Below, in pieces: positions 21,396 through 33,561 of a stretch of DNA of 64,000 bases. This DNA comes from Atriophallophorus winterbourni (taxonomy: Eukaryota > Platyhelminthes > Trematoda > Plagiorchiida > Microphallidae), in assembly GCA_013407085.1 (NCBI GenBank), contig JACCGJ010001305.1, positions 62,001-126,000 on the forward strand. Reading direction: 5' to 3'. The position numbers and the translations under genes are program-made. A model generated the notes under the pieces. It searched no databases and was not told the origin of the DNA. It was given only the letters and a program-made list of their open reading frames with translations. The stretch's first letter is position 1. Each line of letters starts with the position of its first letter.

Positions 21396-21865
21396 GATAA
21401 ACTTTTTAAAACATAAATTAATTATGTATAACTGATTTTCATTCGCGTCAGCGCTAAGCATCAGAGCGTCAACTTTGTTGACCACAAGCCAAACTAAGTT
21501 AGCAAATTTATCGCCTCGAAATATGGGCTTTCGCCGTTTCGTGTCTTAACACTTTTACGTTGTCTACATCGAAACGATGGCGTGCATCCAATAGATTCAA
21601 TAAATGGCAAATTTGTGCAGAACAGGTTCATGACGTCCAATGTATTTTGGTGCTCACATCCACAGCACTCACACTCCATGATGAATCCAGTCAACGGCTT
21701 TGTGCAACGCTATTATATGATGTCAAAATCACATTATTAAAATCACATAAATTTTGACGAGCAACGATTTGTATGGCATATGTGAAAGGAACACCGGATG
21801 CGATAAACATACGTTCATAAGTGGGGATTTTGAGAAAGTACTGTGATTAACATCTAAAGAATCAA

Positions 21866-22303
21866 GTGCATAATTTAACCTTGTGTGCCCACAGGGAACA
21901 TAGTGAAACGTCATATCAGAAAGCAATAATTTCCAAAGCTCGACAGCTCCAAAACAACAATGATTATCAATACATAATTAAGGATTCCGCTTTGTCTGAC
22001 CGCATATCGAATACAAGCAAAAGCGTCGAGTTAAAAAACTTAGAGTTCTTAACCTTAGTGTTAAACGGTACGGCGTTCGCTACGGTGCTCCAAATTGGTG
22101 AGACAGGTATGCTTTTGGTTTTGTTACAACCATTCTTCGGGCTGGTTTCTTGGGAGTTCGCTTTGGCTGTCGTTGGTCTTTCGCCTCTTCCTGATTTAGC
22201 GTTGTACTGGAGGATGGTGTTGTGCATGCAATCGGAAAACCCTAGTGTACTTCAAGCTGCTCTCCTTTACTCGTTCCCGCTGAGCGTGAAATTTTTCTGC
22301 TGA
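21866..22303 (+). CDS. Unassigned 145-codon open frame
   Basis: The frame (C-terminal half LVLNGTAFATVLQIGETGML ... PDLALYWRMVLCMQSE) is hydrophobic and relatively GC-rich. The opposite strand across 21,967-22,300 is also open in two frames; one is basic (KRTPKKPARRMVVTKPK). The opposite-strand reading could equally be an old retroelement ORF1 fragment. I do not recognise a family. Confidence 0.2.
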   Translation: MHNLTLCAHREHSETSYQKAIISKARQLQNNNDYQYIIKDSALSDRISNTSKSVELKNLEFLTLVLNGTAFATVLQIGETGMLLVLLQPFFGLVSWEFALAVVGLSPLPDLALYWRMVLCMQSENPSVLQAALLYSFPLSVKFFC

Positions 22304-22825
22304 ACGATCTGCTTATACCTCAGTATATTGAAGACAAAAAGCAACATGTGCTGATGATAATAATTGTAACAATTTCGCATCACCGGATGATATCTAAAAC
22401 TTTACTTTATAATTACACACAATATTTAATCATTGGGATGACGCTTTTGGAGTTTAGAGCCAGACAAGCTTTGAAACGCTTGTTCATCCAATCGATCACG
22501 TTTCCGCTTAACAATGGAGAAACTGCCTACCAATTCAACAACAAAGGCTTTATTGAAATATTCGAAACGCCATCAAACGCACTGTTACACAAATGTGTTT
22601 GATTAATTACCGACAGTTACGTTCCATATACCAGTTGTGAAACTTCGTTCTGGATAGCCGGAACTTTGTTTTCTTATCGATTTCAACGTCAGCAGTTACC
22701 ATGGCGATGCCCAATCACCTGTCCCGGAAAAAATTAAAACGGTTAAACATTGTTAAGCAAGCGTTTTGATATCCAATTTTCTGTTCATTGTAGAGAGACG
22801 AAGATCACCGATTGTTACTTTCGGT
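22304..22825. other. No supported feature
   Basis: Spacer before the 3' tail of LINE copy A. Confidence 0.5.
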
Positions 22826-23259
22826 CTCAGAAACTCAGAAACTCAGAAAATTTCATGGTAGAAAAAGCAGCAAGATTAACATTAACCATAGGATGACAAG
22901 GTATACCGAATATATAAAAATATATGTAAAATATCTCAAAAATTAATAGAGACAGTCGCATACCGCATGGTTCATCATAAACTCATCGAGTTTGGAAGCG
23001 AAATCCTCAACAGATTCTGATCGTGTGATTTCTTCAGACAAATAGTTCCAAGTGAAACAAATTCTTACCGAGAAAAAATTACGACGAATATCCAATCGAG
23101 AATGCGGAATGCCTAAAGCCTTTGAATGTGTTCGTGTTCGAGTAAGGCCATTGGGATTTAGCAAGTGTTTAAGGGGATGGTTTTCAGTATGCAGGATTTT
23201 TAATGTCAACAGGAGGTCACTACGTACCCGTCGTTGGGTAAAATCGTGTAGGTTCAGTT

Positions 23260-24449
23260 TTAACATTCGTTCTGTGAAAGGCAAATTTCTGTAAGGGGGG
23301 ACCAACTTTTTGCACGATGATAAATCCTGTCGAGTAGTTCGATGTCCTTCCTCAGCCATGGTGCCCAGGCTTGGATGGAATATTCCATAACAGGACGTAT
23401 ATACGTGTTAATTACCCGGGGTAGGGTTTCGGGCGTAAAAATCCGGAATATTCTTTTGAGAAGACTCAAGATACGGCAAGCTTTATTGTACACCATCCGG
23501 CAATGCTGTCCAGGCTTAAGGTTAAACGAAACCCATATACCGAGATCTTTTTCTGCGGTGGTCCAGACGAGATCTTGCGTGCCAAGCTGATACGTGTGGT
23601 GTAGAGATTTTCCAAGCTGCAGCATTTTACATTTCGCAGGGTTAAATGGTAACTCATTTAACTGGGACCAACGAAATAAGGTGCACAGATCCCGTTGTAA
23701 TGCCATACAGGCACTAACAGACCTGACACGTTTCCATATTTTTTTTATTTTTTCCAAATAGTATCAAGTTGCATCCAATATCCTCTATTATATCGTTCAT
23801 ATACACCAAGAGTAGAAGAGGTGCAAGCACCGAGCCTTGCGGAACTCCACTCGTGACGTCTATTTTTCTAGATAAGGTGCTGCCAACGCGAACTTGGACG
23901 TGTCTATCAGTAAGATAGTCCCTTATCCAATTCAGCAATACTCCCGTTATTGCATTAAGTAAGATGTCATGGTTGGCTCTATCGAAAGCTTTGGAAATAT
24001 CGATGTATCGAGCATGTACAGCCTCACCTTCGTCTAGTGCCTTGGTCCAATCCTCGAACGTGGTAAGAATGTTAGATAAACAGCAACGACCTCTTCGAAA
24101 ACCGTGTTGTGCTGCGGTCAAAATATTTTGGTTTTCAAAATGTTCTCTTATGCGCGCAGTCACAATGCGTTTCAATAATTTAGAGATCACCGGAAGTAAC
24201 GTTACGGGTTTATAATTTGCTGTGTCTGAACGGCTACCGCCTTTTTAAATAGGAGTTATCATCCCTGCTTTCCATTAAGGTGGTATTTTTCCTTCATTTA
24301 AGCTGAGATCGAATATGCGAGTTAGAAGAGCAGTCAAAGCAACGCGACACCTGCGAAGTATGTCGGGGGTAATTATGTCTGCGCCTGGGGACTTCTTTTC
24401 GTTTAGTTGACAGAGTTCCCGCCCAACCATGTATTCGTTGATAGTCATT
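23260..24449 (-). pseudogene. Copy A ORF2, reverse transcriptase part
   Basis: Motifs recognisable: NYKPVTLLPVISKLLKRIV, QHGFRRGRCCLSN, YIDISKAFDRANHDILL, RDYLTDRHVQVRVGS and SGVPQGSVLAPLLLLVYMND. The segment where the catalytic Asp pair should follow LILF is replaced by an A-rich stretch (GKNKKN). It continues with ALQRDLCTLFRWSQLNELPF and the CR1-type C-terminal region. Stop codons and frame changes split it into several pieces. Confidence 0.85.
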
Positions 24450-25877
24450 TCACTTAATAATTCGAAATGTGGCGAACTTGATGAAACTTGATATGGGATA
24501 CAACGCTTTGGATTGAAGACAAAATGAGTAAAACGTTGCTAAAGCATCGGCGGTATCTTGGGCATTGTGGGTCAATCCATGAGGTGTTAGTGCAGAGAAT
24601 ACACCTGGTTTGATCTTTGATCGTTCATTTACTATCTTGTAGAGAAGCTTAGGATTCTTTTTCATTCTCTTAAGCAAGTTCCATTGAAATTGCATGCGAT
24701 CTTCTCTTACAAGAGTCGTGACGTTATTCCGTATCTTACAGAATCGCTTCCAAGTTTCTTCCGTACCAAACTTCTTATGAGTTACCCAAGACTCTCGCTT
24801 AACAGCTAACCATTTCTTCGTTCTACTCCGAATAACAAACTGGTTGTTGTAGCTGCATTTGTGTGGTACAAAAATCGAGTTTTCGTAAATCTTCGAATTG
24901 AGATAATTTAGAAACGAATTGTAATATGAGCCAGGATCCATTGAATCAAACTCATGAGTGTGTGCATCCCGGAGACTGATATTTAAGGATTCAAATTGTA
25001 TTTTCCTTATGACTTTCGTCTGTTCACACAATCGTTCCGCACTACATACATAATCAAACAAAAGCACAACATGATCACTCTTCCCCAGTGGTGCCAGGTA
25101 TTGTATACCCTCTACTGCGGTTGCCTCAGGCGTTAAGACAAGGTCAAGGGTTGAAGGTTGGTCAAGACCCCGCCAGCGAGTTGGCTGGTTAACGTGATTG
25201 TGTAGTGAAGCAAATTCTATAACCTCCTTGAATTTATGTTCAAACGAATGCAGGGAGTGCTCACCTCTCGAAAACAGATGCGGGAGATTAAAATCGCCAA
25301 TGATCAGCAATTGCATATTCTGGCATCTTGTGATGTGTTGCAATGATTCGATGAGCTTATCATTGTATGAGCTTTCGGATGATGGCGAGCGGTAAATGAT
25401 GCCGATCGTACATTCATCTCCATTGACTAGTTTTACTGAACACCACATCGTATCAGGAAGGCTGAGGTCAGGGTGATCGATGACGTTACACTGCGCTAAA
25501 CGTTCGTGATAGTAGACTGCAACTCCACCACCGGATCTTCGATCACGATCGCGACGAAGTAGTGACATTTTCGGAATCAAAAGCTCAGCATCAGTCATGC
25601 AGGGCTGGAACCAAGTCTCTGTAACTGCAACCAAATCGGGTGAAAGTCTATCACAAAGCTCACATAGTTCAGCTAATTTGTTAGTTAAACACTGAGCATT
25701 TGTATATATGCACCTGATCGTATTTGTCTTACACAATGTCGAATCGTGTACTGTAGCTATTGGTCCGACGCGCGATGAGTTTGAAACTTGTGAGCTACTT
25801 ATTGCGCGCTGACAGTTTGAAACAACATTTGGTTCCCTGTATGACGTATTTGGTCCGACTCGGTTTGAGCCGGACAT
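24450..25877 (-). pseudogene. Copy A ORF2, endonuclease part
   Basis: 475 codons. The endonuclease motifs are in order: IYTNAQCLTNKL, VTETWFQPCM, GGGVAVYYHERL, IGIIYRSPSS, LLIIGDFNLPHL, NQPTRWRGLDQPSTLDLVLT and LGKSDHVVLLFDY. A linker with KLLYKIVNERSKIKPGVFSA leads toward the RT. The frame breaks near 24,500, so the RT is not joined. The endonuclease itself looks intact; the element as a whole is dead. Confidence 0.88.
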
Positions 25878-25925
25878 ACGACGTTTTTTGATGCATCGAT
25901 TTCTTCCATTTCGGTGGGTCTAATA

Positions 25926-27159
25926 TACCAACGGGGCTAAATATTCTGAAAAATAAAGTGGCGAATCTACGGTATATTTAACCAACTGTCAGACGGAAAA
26001 GAGCTGTATTTAGTCGATAAATTGTTTGGCCAAAAGTTTAGCACGTTTCCATAGCTATAACATGCGAAACCTACTCCACACCCTTGTTAGTTCATTTAAA
26101 TCGATAACGATCACATTTATTATCTTCATCTCACCAAACCTAAGTTTATCTCTCTTAAAACGCTTCCAACCGCGTTTCGCTGCAACGAGCACCTTTTGGG
26201 TGTTAAAACGCCATTTCGTACGTCAACAGGCGATGAGTATTATAATCATCCAGTTTATGTACATTTTACAGCAGATAGATATCACTCTGAATGTATTTAC
26301 GCTCGCGAACACTTCTTTTCATTGAGAGCACAATTCATTCATATTTTATACGTCAAAGGTGTTTTATGAACATCACAGGTCATATTCATCGTTCCCTTTA
26401 TTACTTTTGTGAAAATATTTAATCTGTCATTCAAAAATTTATTAGATTTGGCCCTACTCTGGAGTGCCTAGTGGCCACGCCCAATGCCGGAAGTTTGATA
26501 CACTCAGGTACACCTGCATCGCGAACAAAATCTACGTTGTATGCATTTTAGACTGAAACATTTTCAATATTTTGCATAAAAGTTAAAAGGTTGGGACCAA
26601 TTGCTACAGTTCGTAAATGCCAAGTCTAGAATGCGATCGTTTGTTAAGCAATCAATAAATAATTTGTGTTTTTTAATAGGTGGACATCATTTTGAATGTC
26701 AAATTCATTTCGTTTTCGGGATTATTAAATGTAAACATACAATATGTGAGCAGTAATCAAGAATAGGGTTAACTGTTTGACCCGGTAGCGATCAATGGTT
26801 ATTTATAGAACGATTTTGAGTGATCGATTTAAATACTATAAAGAAGCACTAGATGACCAAACTTTTCATTCTTTAGCACTAGAAAAAAGTATACAGTGGA
26901 CTTTCTGCTTTGTTTCGATCTTATCTCTATAAATAGCTAGCCGTTAAGGTGGGAAAAGATTGAGTTAGCCGTTCTTTGTTTGCAGCAATCGTGGATTTTG
27001 GGATCTTCGTTCGTTCATCGATTTCGCTTCTGTGTTTCTGCTGTAAGATTTACTGTTATACCTGTGATGTGGTACTACTGGCCCAGCCTTGTGTTTCACA
27101 TAATACAACCGTAACTGAACTGGTGTATTGAACGAATAAATGAATAAAACAATGTCTGT
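25926..27159. other. No supported gene
   Basis: The plus-strand open frame at 26,026-26,325 has no recognisable domain. Nothing else is seen. Confidence 0.5.
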
Positions 27160-28085
27160 AAAGTGAACGAGGAGGGGATAACGAACCTAAATGATGAAAA
27201 CATTCCTGGCGTATGCTACGTCTGTAAACATTGTCGAAGAGAACCAAACGAGGGTTTCTCGAGTGCAATACTCGAATCTACGCTGATATACCCTGGTGGG
27301 AAAGAAAAGAACCTCTCGATGTTCGTAAAAAGAGCAACGAGCGCAGTCTAATCATTCGAGGCGTTCCAGAGGCTGCCAATACAATGGAGGCTGTTAATCA
27401 ACAACAACACGACTACAAATAGTGACTTTAAATGGCAGAAACAATAGCAGCGCGGGAGTCTGTCGTTGCGAATACCGTCATGATACACTGATCATATAAT
27501 CACAAAAGTGATGGACTAAATCCGTTGAAAATCATTTTCCTAACAAGTTCTATGACAGACTTCGTCAGAAATACTTTGCGACTACACATGAAAAATATTC
27601 CTAGTCGCGTCTAAATAAGCACATTAAAGGTAGCCTCAGAAACAAAAGCTGAAGCATTGCCGTGAAAAGATACTGAAAACTCGACCTCCGAAGACGGTTC
27701 AAAAATCCACAAAGGTCAGGTTCTCATGGATTCGGACTAATAGACACCATCCATACATTATCGTTACACACTAAAACCGGTATTGATTGCGTATACACTA
27801 ATGCGCAGTGTTCGTGGAACAAAATAATGTGTTGGCCCCGATTTACTGAAATCCCTTAGTGGTTCCTTCGTACACACATGGAAAACATATTACCAAAACA
27901 AATATATATGAGATCGAAATTTCCTATCTCCTTGTCACAATTAAAATTACATTTGCTCCTCCATTTAAAACACATGGACACAAACATTAAAGCACGATCT
28001 GTGTAACTTTTATAAGTATATCCTATGGTACTATACAGCTATTTGCTTTTATACCATAAATATTGAATCTTGAATCTTGAACATG
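27160..28085 (+). mobile_element. CR1-like LINE, copy C (ORF1 fragment, internally deleted)
   Basis: It encodes YADIPWWERKEPLDVR, RSLIIRGVPEAANTMEAV, AARESVVANT and GLNPLKIIFLTSSM. These match ORF1 of copy B (ADIPWWKRKGQ, RSLIFLGIPESVD, GSRDSIVVNT, PSPLKITFLTTEM). At about 27,780-27,825, IDCVYTNAQCSWNKI is the start of the endonuclease. The sequence then jumps to a CR1-like 3' tail at 28,015-28,085 ending TTGAATCTTGAATCTTGAA. It is full of stops and probably represents a 5' part joined to the tail by deletion. Confidence 0.75.
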
Positions 28086-29189
28086 GATTAGTGATTGATT
28101 TTACTTGGAATCGTAGTGATACTTTTTGATATAATTTTGATGTCCGTTTGTGCTTTTACTCGGTTACTTAGTTATTTGCCTGACATAGATTTCCTGAGAA
28201 TATATACAGTGGTTGTATGTGCACAGTTTGACACACAACCCAAAAGTGCATTATCACTGAGATTCCTTTATGATGAGCGGGGCGCTCTGTCTCTTTTACA
28301 GATTAATCGAATGCCAGCATTTTTCCGGTTTATACATATCCTGTACTATACCTCTTGAATAAAAACAACATACAAAACGTAGCGCGTAATGATTTTACCC
28401 TTATTCAGTTTTTGGTTTCTTCCTCGCCTGGCAAACGTTTAATTAAGATCATAGGATAACCCTATTCTGTAAGTCGGCAGTTAGCTACTCGATGACTTCT
28501 CTTTTCATCAGTAGCCTCACAGTATAGGTGTTCAATTTGCAAACTGCAATTTTGCTACTGACGTGAAAACAATTTTAGGGGTGCGTTGAGGTATTAAAAA
28601 GGTGCATCTGTTTCAATTGGCTTGCGATAGACCGTAATCTATTCAGTAGAGTTTGTGTAAATAAACATTCGAAGAAGCTTTTTACCACAGGTTTCTGAAA
28701 TCAAACCAATATGAAATTTAGCTGTAAACCACTGTAAACAGATTAGCGACAAAATTTATAATTTTAGTCGCGTTTATTAACGACCCAGATCAAAAGATGA
28801 TATAGCGCATAGAATACCGGATATCCAAAAAATTGGTAAGCTGCTTAAAAGTTCATTTTATGCATCAAACTCAAATGAAGTAGGAAATTTGAAGCCTCAC
28901 TATCTTTGTATTCACATTGATAATTGACCCTATACTGCTCCGTTAGAATACATTAATTTTGTTTAAAAGGATATTGGGTAACTGTTCAAAACTCTTTACC
29001 ACGAAGCACAGAGAACAAGAATTATATTGTAGTGTATGCGCAAAGGAATTACAGATGAATCTCCCTTCTGAATGATGTAGGACATGTGTTTGCTAAATTC
29101 TTACAAATCCAGCTACAAAGTTACAGCTGATAGAGTTTACATGAATCTACCGTTAACATAATTTTGTCCCTGAGACCACTTCATAAAAT
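28086..29189. other. No supported gene
   Basis: The short frame at 28,095-28,358 has no recognised domain. Nothing else is seen. Confidence 0.5.
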
Positions 29190-30511
29190 GTCGGGAACAA
29201 CGTATGCCATTGTACGCTGTTTTTATTGATTTAACGAAGGCATTCAACTAAGTAACCAGGGAGGGTCTTTTCAAAATTCTTGCCCTGATAGGCTGCCCCC
29301 CAAGATTGCTCGAACTCGTTATTTCGTCCTACTCTTGCATGAAGGGCTCAGTACATTTAACTGGTACAGTTCAGAGACCTTTAAAATTCGCAGAGGCGTT
29401 GAGTAAGGGTGTGTTCTTGCTCCCACACCGTTCCGCATTTTCTTTGCTCAGCTTCTGAAGCACGCTTTTAGGACGAGAACAGAAGGTATTTACGAACGCA
29501 CGCGAAGTGATGGCAAGCTTTGCAACCTAGAGCGGTCGAGTGCACAAACCAAGGCACGGGATGTGCTAATCCGTGACCTGCTGTTTTCCAACGATGCAGT
29601 TTTTATTGCTTCTTTCTGAAGAGAACCTCCAGTCGCTAATGGACTGTTTTTCGTCGGTATGCAAAGACTTTGGGCTAACAATCAGCATGAGCAAGACCAA
29701 AGTCCTTGGTCACGGGATTGTATCGCCTCCAATCACCACTGTTGGAAACTGTCAGCTTGAACCAGTACAACATTTCACATATCTTGGTTCAACCATTGCG
29801 GATAACCTCTTGCTAGACACGGAGATTGATAAGCGGATTGGCAGAGCAGCTGTCATTTTGTCCCGATTGAACTCTCGTGTTTAGGTTAACGGCAAGTTGA
29901 CTGTAAAGACAAAGATGATGGTATACAGCGCGTGCGTACTAAATGCTTTACTATACGGCAGTGAAACCTGGACCATCCAAGCAAGACACGAACGGAGCCT
30001 GAATGATTTCCATATAAGAAGCATCCGTCATATCTAGAACAATTTGTGGATGGACAATGTGATTAATTTCAAGTGTTTTTGAAAGCTGGTTTACGAAACA
30101 TGTTCTACTAGTGCAGCGCCGCCTACGTTGTCTTGGTCACGTCTTCAGAATGGAAAATGATCATATTCCAAAAGATCTACTCTGTGATGAATTGAAAACA
30201 GAAAGTCGACCATTGTGCAGACCGTTCTTGCTGTACAAAGACGTTTACAACAAGATGTTAAAGCTCATCAAAATTTGCTCCACGATTTGTTAAGAACTTG
30301 CTCTTGACCGCTCACGTTGGAGGCATTGTGTACAGTGTAGTCTGCAAACTGGGGAGAAGCAGATACAGCCCTTGGCTGCTGAACGCAGATTTCACCGGCG
30401 GCGTGTAACTGACGGCCTACAACAGAGTTCTGACCATCGTTGCAAGCGCTGCGGAAGAGATTGTTCCTCCCGAGTCGGACAGTTTCGTCATTCAAAAAGC
30501 CGTAAAACATG
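29190..30511 (+). mobile_element. RTE-like LINE fragment with C-terminal zinc finger
   Basis: RT palm motif AVFIDLTKAFN at about 29,215, then a frame-shifted GCVLAP-like region. LLFSNDAVFIAS at about 29,578 replaces the catalytic FADD. Next come LTISMSKTKVL, FTYLGSTIADN, KRIGRAAVILSRLN, YSACVLNALLYGSETWTIQ, RRLRCLGHVFRMENDHIPKD and YKDVYN, a typical RTE-type C-terminus. A last frame gives HRCKRCGRDCSSRVGQFRH, a C2HC-like finger, and stops at about 30,511. At least four frame breaks; 5'-truncated and dead. Confidence 0.85.
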
Positions 30512-32094
30512 AAAATTCATTCGATTTTGATGTACACCCGTGGTCGACATGGACCAAATTAGGCCAACAACATATATATGAAGCTAACGTACTACTCACG
30601 AGTAATGAAAACAGAGAAACTATCTGTTTGGTGACTGCGATAATTGATTTACCGTTCCCAAAATGCAGACAGAAAGCAAATTCTACTATATCGAAATACT
30701 AGCGACACCGGCGTGCATTTAATTCAATATTTGATTGAATATTAGGTTGATTTTTGAGTAGACTACACTTGAATTATTTATTAAGTTTTAAAAATAGTAA
30801 GTCTTTCGACAGTGGATCTGCGTGCTATGTAGTAGTGTTACATGACCGCTCATTTTGGATGATTACTTTAAAGCGTAAAACTCGAACTGGGGAAGAAAGA
30901 AGTCTGCTGATTATAGATCGCGCAAAGAGAGTGAAACCGCTGCCGATCGACCATGTACTGATCATCACTTTGAACTTTGTGGGATAAGTGGTTATGCAGG
31001 AGTCGGTCTGTACAATCATGTGAAGGTTGTGGAGTTTGATATTATCATACCATTGCGATGTATATCCTTGGTTGCCGTTCACCGAAAAAACACATTGAAG
31101 AACTATTTTGAATTGTAATATCCGAGAGAGACAATGCTGATTTTGTATTATGAAAAAATATAGCTAGTTAAAATTATTAGAATTATTTAAAAAATCAATT
31201 TTCAGATTAAAATTCAACAGATTTTTAGACACATTTATTCTTGCCTCAGCTAGCAATTTTTTCGGTTTGATTTCGTCATGATATTTGAATAGAGGGTGGA
31301 TGCGACAAGTTCAAATTCTAGTATATTTATATCAAAACATTTTCAGGGAATTTTTCAGGAAAGATTTCTTGACCCACCTTTTTGTTTTATTCGAAGTAAT
31401 TGATGCGATTAACAGTTATTACTGATAATAATTATTCATTTTTTATACTCATTTTTACTTTATTATTTTAAGTTACAAGCGAACGAAGACTGAAATTATC
31501 TCGCATTCATCCGATTGATCTAGCATTACTTCTGTCGAGTATATAATCGGATTTCCATCTTGGTTACGGTAACATCACAATAAAGTTAGAGAAACATTTC
31601 AACAAACGTATCAACAATTAATTATGATGCCCGATTTCCAAACTGATTTTTATTGCTGATGGAACTTGTGCCAGCTTGTATTGCAAGTGAATGTTTTCCT
31701 CTAGATATCGACACTAAATTAGGGACACAAAACCTTCGTCGGTTGTGTGTGATTTGAATGCTTGCAAACATTCTCATACCAACACACGACTTCCAATCTC
31801 AAAAATGAATATCGTGGATCTTTGGAACTAAGTTAGATGTTCACACAAAATTTTTCAAAGGAGAACAACGTTTCAAATCATTATTTTTATCAGAACAGAC
31901 AATAGAAAAGTTTCACTTTTCGTGAATCAACTGAAAACCTAACATGTTATTGCCAGAAAACCGAACTGATTACTGCAAGGTATATTACAAACACATTTAG
32001 TGTGTGTGAACAATTGCCTTGATCTCGCCTGGCTATCTTTGAGAAATCAGGATTGGTCAAGAAAATGCCATTTAAACCTGAACAATGTTCGTAC
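30512..32094. other. No supported gene
   Basis: Very AT-rich from about 31,100. The overlapping open frames at 30,754-31,082 on both strands have no recognised domain. Confidence 0.5.
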
Positions 32095-32185
32095 CGACTT
32101 TCTTGGTCTGAGGAAGCTTTTGTGTTCAGACGCGAGACGTTACCAAAAATTTACTATAACCGATTAATTGCAAACTTTATTTTCA
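32095..32185 (+). repeat. R2 fragment, orientation uncertain
   Basis: tgttcagacgcgagacgtta, ccaaaaatttactataaccg and attgcaaactt resemble the reverse complement of the 11.2 kb R2 block (tcagaagtgaaacgttaccc ... ctaaccgattg). Diverged. Confidence 0.35.
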
Positions 32186-32819
32186 CGAACTGATTACTGT
32201 TTTTATAGGTATTGTTAAAGCGCCCTTTTCGGTTCATTTTAGTTCGACGTGAGTATTTCCTGATAAATTAAAGTGTAATGTGAAAATATTTCAGATAATT
32301 AACGCCGGATAATCGGAGCTCATTTCGTGTAACTTAAATGAAAACTGGATTTTTCGAAGATTTAGTCGAAATTGTAGCGGATAGCTCACACCGTCTTAAA
32401 TCGTGAATTTTTAGGTTAATTGATCACACGCACATCAGTACTTATTTTGGTACTAATAGAAAATTTGGGTCTAGATATTAATGCCAATATTATTTTCGTA
32501 TATTAACATGATATCTGTCTATTTATTTCGAAATGAGATAAATTACTTCATAGTGATCACGGGTCACTGAGTTAAAATGAAACGTTCTACAAGCTAATCA
32601 CCATATACACTCAGTAAAATCGATGTAGTTACTTTATGTATAAGAACCAATGAAATAGGAAGGTCTCGCAACCAACCATAACAATGTAAATTTAATAAAA
32701 CACGGCATATTACAGCCTTCAAACTAAAATTAAAATAACTTCGAATTAGTTCATGATGTGTGTGTGTGATTGAAATGCATGCGACTATGTTTTAAACCCG
32801 TGAGTATAACCCTTATCCA

Positions 32820-32935
32820 CATACCCGTTTACCTTTGATTGACCAGGCTGGTCGCACCAGCCTTTTCCAACACTGGCTTTGTTTAATATTTCTTCACAGT
32901 GTTGTGCTCTTTTATCGTAGTTCACGAGGTGCGCT
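32820..32935 (+). repeat. Hammerhead-family repeat fragment without ribozyme
   Basis: gattgaccaggctggtcgca, ccagccttttccaacactgg and tatttcttcacagtgttgtg match the 3,427-3,510 part of the family. The ribozyme end is not present here. Confidence 0.5.
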
Positions 32936-32939
32936 CTTT

Positions 32940-33180
32940 ATTAGTTAGTGTTTACTTAGTCTGTGTGTTAATGTGACCGATTGTTTCGCAATTTAGTGAC
33001 CCGGTTGACCGTTGAATGCAATTGTATTGGGTGTGCCGCTATTTGCGTTTTAACCCTTCGTCTACTGACGGTAACTCTAGTTACCACCTCAAACAAGCAG
33101 TCGATTGCTAAGTAGCTCCTGTCGGTACCTTCAGTCACCATCGGAGTGCAATTGTCAGGCAGATTAACACAAATAAAATA
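32940..33180 (+). repeat. Possible remnant of an LTR / leader related to the Gypsy element
   Basis: 33,068-33,105 (ggtaactctagttaccacct, caaacaagcagtcga) resembles the sequence after the left LTR at 58,491-58,527 (ggtgaccgctactgtagcct, caaacaagccgtctga). The match is short, so this is tentative. Confidence 0.3.
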
Positions 33181-33280
33181 CGTAAACCGATTCCCGTAGA
33201 TAAAGGGTTAAATCAATCTTATGTACAGCATTTGACATTCAGTTTTATGTGGGTACCTTATAACAAAATACAATGTTTCA

Positions 33281-33345
33281 ATGCATGTTGATCCTGATAA
33301 TACTATTCCTGCGTCATGAATGTAAACAGACCGATGCGTGCTGAT
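33281..33345 (+). repeat. Degenerate hammerhead-family end
   Basis: gatcctgataatactattcc, tgcgtcatgaatgtaaacag and accgatgcgtg align with the 48.2 kb copy (gatcatactgttcctgacat, gatgaatgcaaacgg). The CTGATGA and GAAA cores are both changed. Confidence 0.4.
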
Positions 33346-33561
33346 CAAGAGATTTCGGATGATGTGTTGACACCACCATTCGGCACAACACAAGAGCAAG
33401 AAGCGTCAAAAGCCCGACGAGGACAAACGCGAACCCGTAAAAATCAGTTTTATGACAACATCTCACGGACGTATGAGAAGATGTACGAAGTCAGCTGCTG
33501 TCAGATGATATGCAACTTCATGCCCTGGCGTGGGCAGGGCTTGAATCCCGAAATCGATTGA
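33316..33561 (+). CDS. Unassigned 81-codon open frame next to a hammerhead remnant
   Basis: A basic, polar frame (KARRGQTRTRKNQFYDNISR ... CNFMPWRGQGLNPEID) in a less AT-rich stretch that begins inside the degenerate hammerhead end. No known family is recognised. Real gene, element-borne ORF and chance all remain possible. Confidence 0.2.
   Translation: MNVNRPMRADQEISDDVLTPPFGTTQEQEASKARRGQTRTRKNQFYDNISRTYEKMYEVSCCQMICNFMPWRGQGLNPEID

Larger units (their letters stand above)
22826..25925 (-). mobile_element. CR1-like LINE, copy A (endonuclease and reverse transcriptase, broken)
   Basis: A non-LTR retrotransposon copied by target-primed reverse transcription. Going 5' to 3' on the minus strand it has the apurinic-type endonuclease (25,877 to about 25,000), a linker, the reverse transcriptase (about 24,450-23,260), a CR1-type C-terminus (to 22,943), a 3' UTR and a terminal (TTTCTGAG)3 repeat at 22,826-22,849. 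ORF1 is absent. It carries a frameshift near 24,500, in-frame stops near 24,245 and 24,275, and a lost catalytic dyad near 23,757. By eye it is close to copy B over the whole shared length, so the family was active fairly recently. Confidence 0.9.

Noticed and set aside
22348..22375. CTGATGATAATAATTG
   Set aside because: No GAAA element at a suitable distance and no paired stems.
22826..22849. Three 8-bp direct repeats that could suggest an array
   Set aside because: They are the terminal microsatellite of a LINE; there are no spacers, so this is not a CRISPR-like array.
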